Origin: an uncultured Collinsella sp.
GTDB lineage: Bacteria > Actinomycetota > Coriobacteriia > Coriobacteriales > Coriobacteriaceae
Reading direction: 5' to 3'
DNA length: 56,618 nucleotides
NCBI GenBank assembly: GCA_959604825.1
Contig: CAUHCN010000014.1
Span: forward strand, 1 to 56,618
Made by a program: the position numbers and the translations under genes
Part shown: in pieces, positions 1-8,129 of the stretch
How the letters are laid out: every line of letters begins with the position of its first letter
Numbering within the stretch: the first letter of the stretch is position 1
The notes under the pieces: generated by a model
The model's input: only the letters and a program-made list of their open reading frames with translations
The model's database searches: none
What the model was told of the DNA's origin: nothing

Positions 1-54
1 GACGCCGCCCTCTCAAGGCGGAGATCACCAGTTCGAATCTGGTACGGGCTACCA
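1..54 (+). tRNA. tRNA-Glu(CTC), 3' part
   Basis: The window opens inside a tRNA. An anticodon stem CCGCC/GGCGG encloses the loop CTCTCAA, giving anticodon CTC and so glutamate. A five-base variable region follows, then a T-arm with stem ACCAG/CTGGT and loop TTCGAAT. The acceptor 3' strand ACGGGCT, discriminator A and an encoded CCA end at position 54. The 5' half (acceptor 5' strand and D-arm) lies outside the window. The identity rests on the anticodon alone. Confidence 0.9.
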
Positions 55-65
55 CGCATCTGATA

Positions 66-96
66 CCCGGTCTTTCCACGGAAAGCCGGGTTTTTT
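66..96 (+). terminator. Rho-independent terminator after the tRNA
   Basis: CCCGG and CTTTC (with one bulged T) pair with GAAAG and CCGGG around a four-base loop, and six T residues follow. It lies 11 bases after the tRNA CCA end, so it most likely ends the tRNA transcript. Confidence 0.8.
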
Positions 97-204
97 ATTA
101 TCTAACAACCGTCTGCAATTCCCGTTTGAACAAGAGCTTTGCGTTCTGCTTATGGCCCTTACGGGTACAATAATCAAGATATTTTGACTGTTAGAAGGAG
201 TCTC

Positions 205-1509
205 ATGACGGAGTCCTCTCAGCATACGTCCAAGCCCCAGGTCGAGGTTGAGGCCTCGGGCGGCGATGACAATAAGAGCGCACGCCGCGGCGCAATCTTT
301 ATCGGCGTTGTGCTGGTGGGTTATATCGTCTATCTGGTGGTAACCGGGCAGATGGGGCAGTTCTGGGCCGCTATGTCGAGCGTCCAGGCGCCCTGGCTCG
401 TTGTCGCGTGTCTTTGCATGTTCATGTATCTGTTCTTTGGCATTGTGGCCTATGCGATCGCCGTTTGGCTCGACCCCAATTCGCCCGTCGGTATCCGCGA
501 CCTCATTTCGGTCGAGGCGAGCGGCATTTTCTTTGGCAACCTGACGCCCATGATGATGGGCTCCACGCCTGCCCAGATTTACCGCCTGACCAAAGCCGGC
601 CAAAACGTGGGCGAGGCCGGCGCCACACAGTTCACCCGTTTTATCGTGTATCAGTTTGGTCTGGTGGCATGGGGCGCCATTTTGCTGCTCGCCCGCATGC
701 CGTTTTTCGCCGAGCGTTATGGCGATATGACGCTACTGTGCGTCTTTAGCTTTGGCGGACACTGCTGCATCCTGCTCGGCATCTTCGCCGTTGCGCTCAT
801 GCCTAAGACCGTCACGCGTGTCGCCCATTGCATCATCAATTGGCTCGAGCGCATAGGTGTCTCGGCCGCCAAGATCGAGGGATGGCGTACGTTTGTCGAT
901 GGCGAGATCTATTCGTTCTCCGAGAAGTTCAAGCTTTCTGCCGGACATTTTTCTTCCATGCTGCTCACCGTGTTTATCACCATGCTGCAGCTCGCGTTTT
1001 TCTATCTGGTGCCGTATTTCCTGATGCTTGCCTTTGGCCACCACGAAGTCGACTTTTTCTCGGTCATGGCCGCGAGCGCCTTTGTTCAGCTCCTGAGCTC
1101 TGCTGTTCCCCTGCCCGGTGGCACCGGCGGTGCCGAGGGCGGCTTCGCGCTGTTCCTGGGTCATTTCTTTGGGTCGGCGTCGACCGCCGGTTATCTGCTG
1201 TGGCGCCTCATTACGTTTATCGCTCCGACGATTTTGGCCGCACCCCTGCTGGGCCTTAAGAGCGCTCACAACGAGAGTATCCACGCACGCTGGGATCGCG
1301 CGATGCGCAAGCTCGGACGAACGCCTCAGACGCCCTCTAAGCCTGCAAAGCCCCATCCTGTGAATGCGGTTACCGTGGATCCCAATCAGCATGCTCAGAA
1401 GGCTTCTGGGGCCGCCAAACCGTCGCATAAGACTTATGTGCGCCAGACAGGCGACGGCATCCGTGTGTCCCCGGCTGCTTTGAACAAAAAGAAGCTCCCT
1501 AAGGCGTAA
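205..1509 (+). CDS. YbhN/LPG-synthase-TM family integral membrane protein
   Basis: This 434-residue protein has a charged N-terminal stretch of about 30 residues, then roughly eight hydrophobic segments, and a basic, proline-rich cytoplasmic tail. The sequence PLPGGTGGAEG near residue 305 is the conserved glycine-rich motif of the lysylphosphatidylglycerol synthase transmembrane family (PF03706, also called UPF0104/YbhN). It probably moves or modifies a lipid, but the soluble aminoacyl-transferase domain of MprF is absent, so it is not an LPG synthase by itself. The start at 205 is chosen because AGAAGGAG ends five bases upstream. An in-frame TTG at 139 has no ribosome site. The substrate cannot be told from sequence. 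Confidence 0.85.
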   Translation: MTESSQHTSKPQVEVEASGGDDNKSARRGAIFIGVVLVGYIVYLVVTGQMGQFWAAMSSVQAPWLVVACLCMFMYLFFGIVAYAIAVWLDPNSPVGIRDLISVEASGIFFGNLTPMMMGSTPAQIYRLTKAGQNVGEAGATQFTRFIVYQFGLVAWGAILLLARMPFFAERYGDMTLLCVFSFGGHCCILLGIFAVALMPKTVTRVAHCIINWLERIGVSAAKIEGWRTFVDGEIYSFSEKFKLSAGHFSSMLLTVFITMLQLAFFYLVPYFLMLAFGHHEVDFFSVMAASAFVQLLSSAVPLPGGTGGAEGGFALFLGHFFGSASTAGYLLWRLITFIAPTILAAPLLGLKSAHNESIHARWDRAMRKLGRTPQTPSKPAKPHPVNAVTVDPNQHAQKASGAAKPSHKTYVRQTGDGIRVSPAALNKKKLPKA

Positions 1510-1560
1510 TGGCTGGTCGTGCGTTCTTCATGTTGCCGGGCTTTTTTGTGCCGGATGGGG

Positions 1561-1584
1561 GATAATCCTCTTACGTAGATTATC
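1561..1584. promoter_or_regulatory. Inverted repeat upstream of tetR, possible operator
   Basis: GATAATC (1561-1567) and its exact reverse complement GATTATC (1578-1584) are separated by ten bases, 44 bases before the TetR start codon. TetR proteins often bind a palindrome at their own promoter. Assignment to this regulator is an inference. Confidence 0.35.
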
Positions 1585-1627
1585 TCTCATCTGTTGATGA
1601 ATGCTCGCATATCGAAGGGACACACCC

Positions 1628-2239
1628 ATGGCCACCAGTAAACCGCGTATTGATCGCCGTATCGTTCGCAGCCGCAATGTCATCCTTTCCGCTTTCGAGC
1701 GCCTGCTCATGGAAAAGCCGCTGGCAGACATTACGGTGAGTGCCATCGCGCGTGAGGCAAATGTCGATCGTAAGACCTTCTACGTGCACTTTGGCACGGT
1801 CGACGGCCTGCTCGATGCCATTGCCGTCGATGTGGTGGAGATGATTGTCGACTCGGTCGAGAAAACGCTTGCCTCCATGGACGGCGACACCAATGAACGC
1901 GCCCTGGGCGCGGCGGCGACCTTCTTTAAAACCGTTAACGAGGCGCTGTGCAACAACCTGGTGCTCAATCGTCAGCTGATCGAGAACATTCCGCTCGATG
2001 ATTTTATGGCTCGTCTTCGTGCGCCGCTCGAGCACGAGATTGCCGAGCGCGATCTGCTGCCCCACGGTCTCAAGGACGAGATGTTCGACTACTATCTGGC
2101 GTTTTTGCTGTCGGGTATTATCGGAATCTATCGCACATGGGCGCTGTCTGACGACTCGGTTCCTATCGAGCGCGTCTCGGAGGTCGCCAACGACCTGACT
2201 CTCAATGGCCTGTCGAGTCTGGAATCTCGCTTGGATTAG
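1628..2239 (+). CDS. TetR/AcrR-family transcriptional regulator
   Basis: This 203-residue protein has an N-terminal helix-turn-helix at about residues 15-60, including ITVSAIAREANVDRKTFYVHF, the typical TetR DNA-recognition pattern with Tyr-x-His-Phe at its end. The C-terminal two thirds is helical and would form the ligand and dimer domain; it resembles the TetR_C group found with DhaS-like regulators in Gram-positive bacteria. The start at 1628 follows CGAAGGGA at suitable spacing. It is separated from the membrane protein upstream by about 120 bases, so a shared transcript is possible but not shown. Target genes and ligand are unknown. The stop codon abuts transposase debris. Confidence 0.85.
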   Translation: MATSKPRIDRRIVRSRNVILSAFERLLMEKPLADITVSAIAREANVDRKTFYVHFGTVDGLLDAIAVDVVEMIVDSVEKTLASMDGDTNERALGAAATFFKTVNEALCNNLVLNRQLIENIPLDDFMARLRAPLEHEIAERDLLPHGLKDEMFDYYLAFLLSGIIGIYRTWALSDDSVPIERVSEVANDLTLNGLSSLESRLD

Positions 2240-2480
2240 GCGCAGGCTCGAGTTCGCGAGGCGCTTGTCGGGGTGCAGCCCGATCGATCAGGCGACGAGC
2301 ATCCCGCCGAAGCAGTCGATGACCGGGCTCAGGTAGACCTTCTCGCCGCCCGGGAGCCTGAACTCGGTGATGTCGGTGAGCCACAGCCGGTTGGGCTCGT
2401 CGGCGCGGAACCTCCTGTTCACGAGGTTCTCCGGCGCCTTGTAGACCTCGCCGGCGTAGGAGCTGTAGCCTGAGGATCCT
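2240..2480 (-). pseudogene. IS3-family transposase remnant (integrase-core fragment)
   Basis: On the minus strand, translation gives a run with ENLVNRRF, LWLTDITEF and VYLSPVIDCF, which matches the start of the rve integrase core of IS3/IS150-type OrfB. The Asp of TDITEF is the first of the DDE catalytic residues. A TGA at 2288-2290 interrupts the frame where the family usually has Trp (V-A-W-S-I-G-L-H-P). The same frame then continues as SIGLHPDKRLANSSL before ending at the tetR stop. The N-terminal part and the second half of the catalytic domain are absent. It is a dead fragment at the left edge of the cobalamin island. Confidence 0.8.
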
Positions 2481-2496
2481 TAAAAGAAAGTCCAGT

Positions 2497-3813
2497 TTAT
2501 CCTTTCCACCCCAAATGGGAATCCTCCGATGCGCCTTCGCACGCTCGCATGACCTCGATACCGTGCGAGCGTGCGAACTCGACGAGCTCTGCGTTGCGGG
2601 CGTTTATGGTGCCGAAGGCGGCGGGACACACGATAAGGCGCGCGCAGTGGACGAGGAGCTCTTTGGCGCGGGCTATGGTTCTATCCCCGATCGGCTCGAA
2701 GGCGCGCTCGGCCACGCATTCCGCCGCCAGGTCGCGCGCGAGCTCGCAGTCGATGTCCCCTTCGTGCAGAACGCCCGTGTAGAACGCCTTGCCCTGCCGG
2801 ATGAGCTGGCGAAACACAGCCGACCCCGTACCTGCGCCGGCGATGACGAACGTGTGCGCATCGCCGTGCGGGCGTCCAATTTCCACGCTGCCGAAGCGCT
2901 CGTTGAAGGTGCCATGTTGAAGGCCGTAGAGCTCGCCAATCGTCTCGCGCGTGAATATGTCCTCGGGTGCGCCGGCGCGGAAGACCCGGCCGTCCTTCAC
3001 GCAAATCACCTTGTCGGCGCTTTTCTGCGCGAGCTCGAGTTCGTGGATGGACATGATGACAGCCACATTCCGCGATTTCGCAAGGTGGCGAAGTATTCGC
3101 AGCAGGTCGATCTGGTAGCGGATATCGAGATACGACGTGGGCTCGTCGAGCACGAGCACACGCGGATCCTGCGCGATGGCGCGTGCGAGCATGACGCGCT
3201 GGCGTTGCCCGTCGCTTATCTGCATAAAGTCGCGCTCGGCGAGCTCTTCCACATGTGCGGTTTTCATGGCCCCGTCGACCCGACTATGGTCGTCGGGCGA
3301 GAGTGTGCCCATTCGCCCGGTGTAGGGGTGCCTTCCCGCCTCTACGACATCGCGGCAGGTGAGGAGCTCGGTCCGGGGGCGATCTGTCAGCATAACGGCA
3401 AGGTTCCTTGCAAACTCCGCCGTCTTCCATCGGGAAATCTCCCGCCCGTCGAGCTCGACCGCGCCGGCAAGCGGTGCCAGATGGCGTGTGATGGTTTTCA
3501 AGATGGTCGACTTGCCCGAGCCGTTCGGCCCGATGAGCGCCACGACGTCGCCCGCGCGAACCTCCAGATCGACGCCTTCGACTACGACCTTCTTGTCGTA
3601 GCCCGCCGACAGGTCGCTTATGTGGAAAAGCGGCGCTCCGTCAGCCTGCGTTTCGACCGTAGTTTCGAGGTTCGGCTCCGCTCGGAGGAGGCGTTCCGCG
3701 CGCAGTTCCGCACGAGCCGAAAGTGCCTTCTGGCGCTTTCGTGCGAGCTCAGGACTGTCTAAGCATGGAATGTCCCCTCCGAGCGTTTTGGGCCGCGGCA
3801 CGAATTCCCCCAT
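2497..3813 (-). CDS. BtuD-like ABC transporter ATPase with extra C-terminal domain
   Basis: This 438-residue ATP-binding subunit belongs to the iron-siderophore/cobalamin importer class. It has a 60-residue N-terminal extension, Walker A GPNGSGKST at residues 95-103, a variant signature ISDGQRQRV (SDGQ instead of SGGQ), Walker B VLVLDEPTSYLD and switch His in SIHE. From about residue 318 there is a further 120-residue Rossmann-like domain that starts FVIAGAGTGSAVFRQL and contains GVLHEGDIDCELAR. This appended domain is familiar from cobalamin-type ABC ATPases of clostridia and archaea. The gene is last in the minus-strand operon and its start codon abuts the permease stop. Substrate is probably a corrinoid, cobalt chelate or related tetrapyrrole. 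Confidence 0.85.
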   Translation of the reverse strand: MGEFVPRPKTLGGDIPCLDSPELARKRQKALSARAELRAERLLRAEPNLETTVETQADGAPLFHISDLSAGYDKKVVVEGVDLEVRAGDVVALIGPNGSGKSTILKTITRHLAPLAGAVELDGREISRWKTAEFARNLAVMLTDRPRTELLTCRDVVEAGRHPYTGRMGTLSPDDHSRVDGAMKTAHVEELAERDFMQISDGQRQRVMLARAIAQDPRVLVLDEPTSYLDIRYQIDLLRILRHLAKSRNVAVIMSIHELELAQKSADKVICVKDGRVFRAGAPEDIFTRETIGELYGLQHGTFNERFGSVEIGRPHGDAHTFVIAGAGTGSAVFRQLIRQGKAFYTGVLHEGDIDCELARDLAAECVAERAFEPIGDRTIARAKELLVHCARLIVCPAAFGTINARNAELVEFARSHGIEVMRACEGASEDSHLGWKG

Positions 3814-4854
3814 CTACCTCACCCGCTTCTTCAACATGAGCGCGATAACCACCGGAGCGCCGAAGATGGCGGTGACGGCGCTGATGGAAAGCTCGACGGG
3901 AGAGAACAGCGTGCGCGCGATCAAATCGCAGCCCGCGCAGAAGATGGCGCCTCCCAAGAAGCACGCAGGAATCACGCGGATGGGCTTCGACGACTTTAGC
4001 GCCGACTTCACGAGATGCGGAACCGCGATGCCTACGAACGACACCGGACCAGCGAACGCGGTCACGCAGGCGGAGAGCATGCTCGCTAGAAGGACGAGCA
4101 CCACGCGGAAGCGTTCGACGTTCACGCCGACGCTTTTCGCGTAGGCTTCTCCCAGCTGGAAGGCGGAAAGGGGCTTCGATATCGCGAATACGCATGCGCT
4201 CACGGTGATCACCACGATCGCGATGACCGCGATGTCGTCCCAGCTCGAACCCGAGAAGCTACCCAAAGACCAGTTGTGCAGGTTCACGATGGACTGGTCG
4301 TCGGCGAAGGCGATGAGGAAGTTCGTCGCCGCCGAGCAGATGTATCCCACCATGACGCCCGCCACGATGAGCATGGCCATGGAACTTATGCGCCGTGCGA
4401 TGAGGAGCACGAAGCCGATGGTGATAAGCGAGCCCAGAAACGCTGCGGCCACCATGGCCGGCGAGGACATGGCCTGGTTCGCGTCCAGAAGTGCGATCAT
4501 CGTAAGCGCGACGACGAACTTTGCGCCCGAGGAGACGCCCAAGATGAACGGGTCGGCGATGGGGTTGTTGAAAAACGTCTGCAGTAGGAACCCGGAGAGC
4601 GAAAGTGCCCCGCCGAGAAGCACGGCTGAAAGCACGCGCGGCAGGCGAATCTCCCAGATGACCTGGCGTTCCATGGAATTGGCCGCGCCGCCCGAAAGGA
4701 TGCCGGGGATGTGGTCTGCTGGCACGAGCACGCTCCCGATGCACAGGTTGGCCCCGACGAGCACGATGAGGGCAACAGCGAGCAGCGCCGTCACGACGCG
4801 ACACCGCGCGGCGCGCCCCGATTCGTCGTATGTCATGGAAAGTCGGCTTTTCAT
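3814..4854 (-). CDS. FecCD/BtuC-family ABC transporter permease
   Basis: This 346-residue membrane protein has about nine to ten hydrophobic segments. The first is a signal-anchor at about residues 18-40. Early family landmarks are IRLPRVLSAVLLGGALSLSG and the segment NPIADPFILGVSSGA, both typical of BtuC/FecCD permeases. GPVSFVGIAVPHLVK near residue 265 is the usual cytoplasmic coupling region. It would form a dimer with two copies of the adjacent ATPase. The gene lies four bases after the binding-protein gene and ends directly against the ATPase gene, so the three are co-transcribed and probably translationally coupled. Confidence 0.9.
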   Translation of the reverse strand: MKSRLSMTYDESGRAARCRVVTALLAVALIVLVGANLCIGSVLVPADHIPGILSGGAANSMERQVIWEIRLPRVLSAVLLGGALSLSGFLLQTFFNNPIADPFILGVSSGAKFVVALTMIALLDANQAMSSPAMVAAAFLGSLITIGFVLLIARRISSMAMLIVAGVMVGYICSAATNFLIAFADDQSIVNLHNWSLGSFSGSSWDDIAVIAIVVITVSACVFAISKPLSAFQLGEAYAKSVGVNVERFRVVLVLLASMLSACVTAFAGPVSFVGIAVPHLVKSALKSSKPIRVIPACFLGGAIFCAGCDLIARTLFSPVELSISAVTAIFGAPVVIALMLKKRVR

Positions 4855-4858
4855 GGTG

Positions 4859-6430
4859 CTAGCCGAGCTTCCTCAGATAATGGAAGTCGCTCGCGTCATC
4901 GCCGGTGAACGCCCCGTGCAGCTCGTCGATAATGTCGGCGGTAGAAGTCATCTGCTGGTACATGTCGGCGCTTGTGACCCAGACGTTGCCGTTCTTCACG
5001 GCTTTGAACTGCGACAATAGCGCGTTTTTGCCTACGAAGTCGTTCAAGGTGGCAACCGATTCGTCGATGGTGCCGTTGTAGACGATGATGTCGGCATCCT
5101 TCGCCGTCGCGTAGAAGCGCTCCATTTCGAGCGTTACTGACGAACCTGACGTCGACGCCGTCTGCGCGTCATCGAGCGCGTAGCTGCCGCCTGCAAGCTC
5201 GATCATCTGCGCCACGTAGTCGCCCGCCCGCCTCGTGACGGCGGCCCCGTTCGAGTTAATGTAGAAATACGCCACGGTTTTACCTGACGACGCGAGCCCC
5301 GACGTTTGCTCGACGCGGGCCTTCTGCTCGTTGAACAGGTGCGCGGCCTCGTCTTCCTTGTCGAACAGGACGCCGAAAAGCTTAATCCACTCGACGCGCC
5401 CGAGTGCTTCGGGCTCGCTCGACGACTGTTCGGTGAGCACGACGAGCCCGAGCTTCTGCAGCTTTTCCTTCACATCGGGCGTGTGGTTGATCATGGTGTT
5501 CTCGATGGCGAGCGTGCAGCCCGAGGCCGATATTCGCTCGTAGTCGGGCGCGCTGTACTTGCCGCCGTAGGCGATCGCCCCACTTTCGAGCGCGCTTTTG
5601 AAGCGCGCGACCGAGCAATCGTCGGCCTTCGTGCCCGACATTAAGATATTGTCGTTCGCATCGAGCGCGTCGACCAGGCACATCGTTGCCGACGACACGA
5701 GGTACACCTTGTCGGCGGGGCGCCTTATGACCGCGATGTCGGAGCTCAACCCATCAGGTACCTTCGCATCTTGCGGCACCACGAGGAAGCGCTCCCCGTT
5801 CGAAACGCAGATAAGCCGCAGGCCGCCTTCGTACTCGTCGACAGTGAAGTGCTTGGCGTATTCAAGCTGAAGCGCCCCCGTCGGCTCCCAGCCGCAGCCC
5901 AAATCGGCGTTGTGGAAGTCGGCCGCGGCGCTTGAAGCCGTTACCGCAGGGGAACCGCCGCTTGCATCGTCGCCCGATTTCTCCTTCATGGTGGATGAGT
6001 CGAAGTAGAGCGTGTAGTCGATGGTGTGCGGCGTCGACATGGCGACGGTCTCGGCCGACACGGCGATGTCCTCGTCGAGCGTGACGGGTATCTCGAATGT
6101 GGAGTTGCCGCCGTCGTTTACAGGCGCGTAGTCCACGCCGTCGACGGTCATTTTGTCGTAGTTCGAACTCGACCAGGTGATGGTCGCGGTGTAGGTGTCG
6201 CCATCCTTCACAATTGTGGTGGGTGAGGCGATGCTTGCGCGCCCTGACCCGCCGGAAAGCGAGACGCTCACAGTGTATTCCTGAGAGCCCGCCGTGCCAC
6301 CGGTCGCGTTCGGGCTCGCACTGCACCCCGCGAAGGGAAGCGCGAGCAGGGCGACGAGAACGCAGGTGATCGCGCGCGCCGCGATGCTGCGGCGCTTCCT
6401 GCTTTCCTTCTTGGGAAGAATCGACCGCAT
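4859..6430 (-). CDS. Lipoprotein substrate-binding protein (BtuF/FepB-like) with N-terminal beta domain
   Basis: This 523-residue protein has a signal peptide with lipobox LPFAGC; Cys36 would be lipidated. Residues of about 45-165 form a beta-rich module with a segment resembling one in the next lipoprotein upstream (IPVTLDED here, VPVEALDED there). Residues of about 175-523 are a periplasmic-binding-protein type 2 domain of the kind that serves FecCD importers. Its landmarks include a substrate-loop region around TLAIENTMINH and the linker-helix region around GRVEWIKLFG. In a Gram-positive cell it would sit on the outer face of the membrane and deliver substrate to the permease. The fused N-terminal module is unusual and may bind the ligand or capture it from the chelatase. 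Confidence 0.8.
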   Translation of the reverse strand: MRSILPKKESRKRRSIAARAITCVLVALLALPFAGCSASPNATGGTAGSQEYTVSVSLSGGSGRASIASPTTIVKDGDTYTATITWSSSNYDKMTVDGVDYAPVNDGGNSTFEIPVTLDEDIAVSAETVAMSTPHTIDYTLYFDSSTMKEKSGDDASGGSPAVTASSAAADFHNADLGCGWEPTGALQLEYAKHFTVDEYEGGLRLICVSNGERFLVVPQDAKVPDGLSSDIAVIRRPADKVYLVSSATMCLVDALDANDNILMSGTKADDCSVARFKSALESGAIAYGGKYSAPDYERISASGCTLAIENTMINHTPDVKEKLQKLGLVVLTEQSSSEPEALGRVEWIKLFGVLFDKEDEAAHLFNEQKARVEQTSGLASSGKTVAYFYINSNGAAVTRRAGDYVAQMIELAGGSYALDDAQTASTSGSSVTLEMERFYATAKDADIIVYNGTIDESVATLNDFVGKNALLSQFKAVKNGNVWVTSADMYQQMTSTADIIDELHGAFTGDDASDFHYLRKLG

Positions 6431-6434
6431 GGCG

Positions 6435-6968
6435 TTACTTCAGCGCGTCGGCGCGCAGATCGACGCCGGCGGATTCGAACACGAGCGTGCGGTCGTACCA
6501 CTGCCCTTTTCTAATGCTCCACGCGGCGCAGGCGGTGTCCTCGTCGAGCGCTTCAACGGGTACGTCGTAGGTGTACTTGCCTTCCGCGTTTTCCACATAG
6601 GGGATGAAGTCGGCCTCGCTCGCGGCGGCAGCCTCGTCGCCCGTGCCCATGAAGAGCTTGCCGTAGCCCGTGCCGGAAAGTGTCATCACGCAGTGCATGG
6701 AGCCGTTTTCCACGATGAGCTGGGCGTCCACAATCCTGAACATGTTCGAGCTGGAATCTACGGTGATCGGATAGGTGCCGTCGGCCACCTTGTCGGCGGT
6801 GATGGGGGCAGCGCTTGCGCCCTCGGGCGCATCGGCCGCCTGTTCGGTCTTTTCCTGGGAATCGGCATCGCTTGCCTTTGCGCTGTCGATTGAATTTCCG
6901 CCGCAGCCGGCGAGCGAGAACGCGAAAAGCGCCGCCGACAAGGCGAAGGCGAGGGTTTTCTTCAACAT
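6435..6968 (-). CDS. Small lipoprotein with putative ligand-binding beta domain
   Basis: This 177-residue protein begins with a short signal peptide whose lipobox is SLAGC (Cys22). A low-complexity Ala/Asp/Glu linker follows, then a single beta-rich domain from about residue 55 to the end. The domain begins VADGTYPITVDSSSN and contains LSGTGYGKLFMG. Its start is loosely like NEAT haem-binding domains (DGxY motif), but I do not see a clear haem-ligand YxxxY pattern, so the family is uncertain. It shares a closing segment with the N-terminal module of the binding protein four bases downstream. The start at 6968 is supported by AAAGGA upstream; a longer in-frame extension to 7067 lacks a signal peptide at its N terminus. 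Position between the chelatase and importer suggests a surface ligand carrier. Confidence 0.7.
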   Translation of the reverse strand: MLKKTLAFALSAALFAFSLAGCGGNSIDSAKASDADSQEKTEQAADAPEGASAAPITADKVADGTYPITVDSSSNMFRIVDAQLIVENGSMHCVMTLSGTGYGKLFMGTGDEAAAASEADFIPYVENAEGKYTYDVPVEALDEDTACAAWSIRKGQWYDRTLVFESAGVDLRADALK

Positions 6969-7112
6969 GGAGTGGTTCCTTTCAATCGCTTCGACCGCCC
7001 GCGCCGTGCGGTGGGCGGGCGGGATGCGAATGCAACGGGCATGCGCCGTCAGTCGGGGAAGGCGCATGCCCGTTGCACGGGGACGCGACCGGCGCCCCCG
7101 TGCGCGGCGAGT

Positions 7113-8039
7113 TTACAGCTTGGCGATGGCGTCGTCCACGTGCGAGACGTAGATGTCATCGACCGCGGCGTTCTGTCCCAGACCCTGGAGCAGGCACGTC
7201 ACTTCGAAGCCGGCGGCCACGAACTTCGCAGCCCAGCTGTCGGGGTCGGTCTCGTCTGCCATGTCGTTGTTCGCGTGGTCGCCCGCGACCACCATGAACG
7301 GCGCGAGCACGGCCTTCTTGTACCCTGCGGCGCTCGCGGCGGCGATAACATCCTCGCAGGTCGGTTCAGCCTCGACAGTGCCGACGAAGAACTGCGTCAA
7401 GCCCTCGTTCTTGAACACTTCCTGCATCTTGGCATAGTCGGCGTTGGAATCGGCTTCGGTGCCGTGGCCCATGAGGCACAGCGCCGTCTTGCCGTCGTCG
7501 AAGGACGCCATGTTCTCCTTAATGGCTGCGGCCACCTTCTTGTAGTCGTCGTCGGAGGTGAGCAGCGGGTCGCCGAGCGAGATCTTGTCGAACTTGTCGG
7601 CGTACTTGTCGAGCTCGTCTATCACGTCGGCGTATTCCAGGCCAGCCATGAGATGCGTCGGCTGCACGACGATTTCCTTCACGCCGTCTTCCACACAGCG
7701 GTCGAGCGCCTCGGTCATGTTGTCAATCGTGATGCCGTCGCGCTTCTTCAGCTTGTCGATGATGATCTGCGCGGTGAAGGCGCGGCGGATGTCGTAGTCC
7801 TGCCAGTACTTCTCGCGGATAGCGTCTTCGATGGCGCCGATGGTGATGTGGCGCGAGTCGTTGTAGCTCGTGCCGAAGCTCGTGACGAGGATGACCGGCT
7901 TCACGGCCTTCTCCTTTTCACTCGATTTCTCGGAACTCGCGGAGGTGTTGGAGCAGCCCGCGAGCGCGAATCCGGCGAGCGCGACGGCTCCGGTTGCTGC
8001 GGCGCCCATGAAGCCGCGGCGTGACATCTGGTCGGACAT
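7113..8039 (-). CDS. cbiK: CbiK-type anaerobic cobaltochelatase, exported as a Tat lipoprotein
   Basis: This 308-residue protein belongs to the CbiK family, which inserts Co2+ into sirohydrochlorin or related tetrapyrroles without ATP. Two His residues in LMGHGTE (H192) and VAGDHANND (H255) are spaced like the metal-binding His145 and His207 of the Salmonella enzyme. Glu135 in LEYADV fits the third active-site position. The N terminus has a twin-arginine motif MSRRGF (R7, R8), a hydrophobic stretch and lipobox LAGC (Cys29), so the folded enzyme should be exported and anchored outside the membrane. GGAAAGGA precedes the ATG at 8039; a longer frame to 8126 would bury the signal. It is first in an operon behind a cobalamin riboswitch and followed by importer genes. 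Confidence 0.88.
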   Translation of the reverse strand: MSDQMSRRGFMGAAATGAVALAGFALAGCSNTSASSEKSSEKEKAVKPVILVTSFGTSYNDSRHITIGAIEDAIREKYWQDYDIRRAFTAQIIIDKLKKRDGITIDNMTEALDRCVEDGVKEIVVQPTHLMAGLEYADVIDELDKYADKFDKISLGDPLLTSDDDYKKVAAAIKENMASFDDGKTALCLMGHGTEADSNADYAKMQEVFKNEGLTQFFVGTVEAEPTCEDVIAAASAAGYKKAVLAPFMVVAGDHANNDMADETDPDSWAAKFVAAGFEVTCLLQGLGQNAAVDDIYVSHVDDAIAKL

Positions 8040-8129
8040 GGTTTTTCCTTTCCTCGGTTTGCCGGTCCCCCGGCGACAGTTGCTTGTCGGCACAAGCGAA
8101 AGAAAAGCGCACCCCTCGGGGTTCACAAG

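Noticed and set aside
2515..3762. Long open frame on the plus strand opposite the ABC ATPase
   Set aside because: It is antisense to a gene with clear ATPase motifs; the product has no recognisable domain and arises from GC-rich codon bias.
6972..8024. Plus-strand open frame opposite cbiK
   Set aside because: It is the complement of a clear CbiK gene and shows His/Val/Gly-rich low-complexity composition typical of antisense frames.
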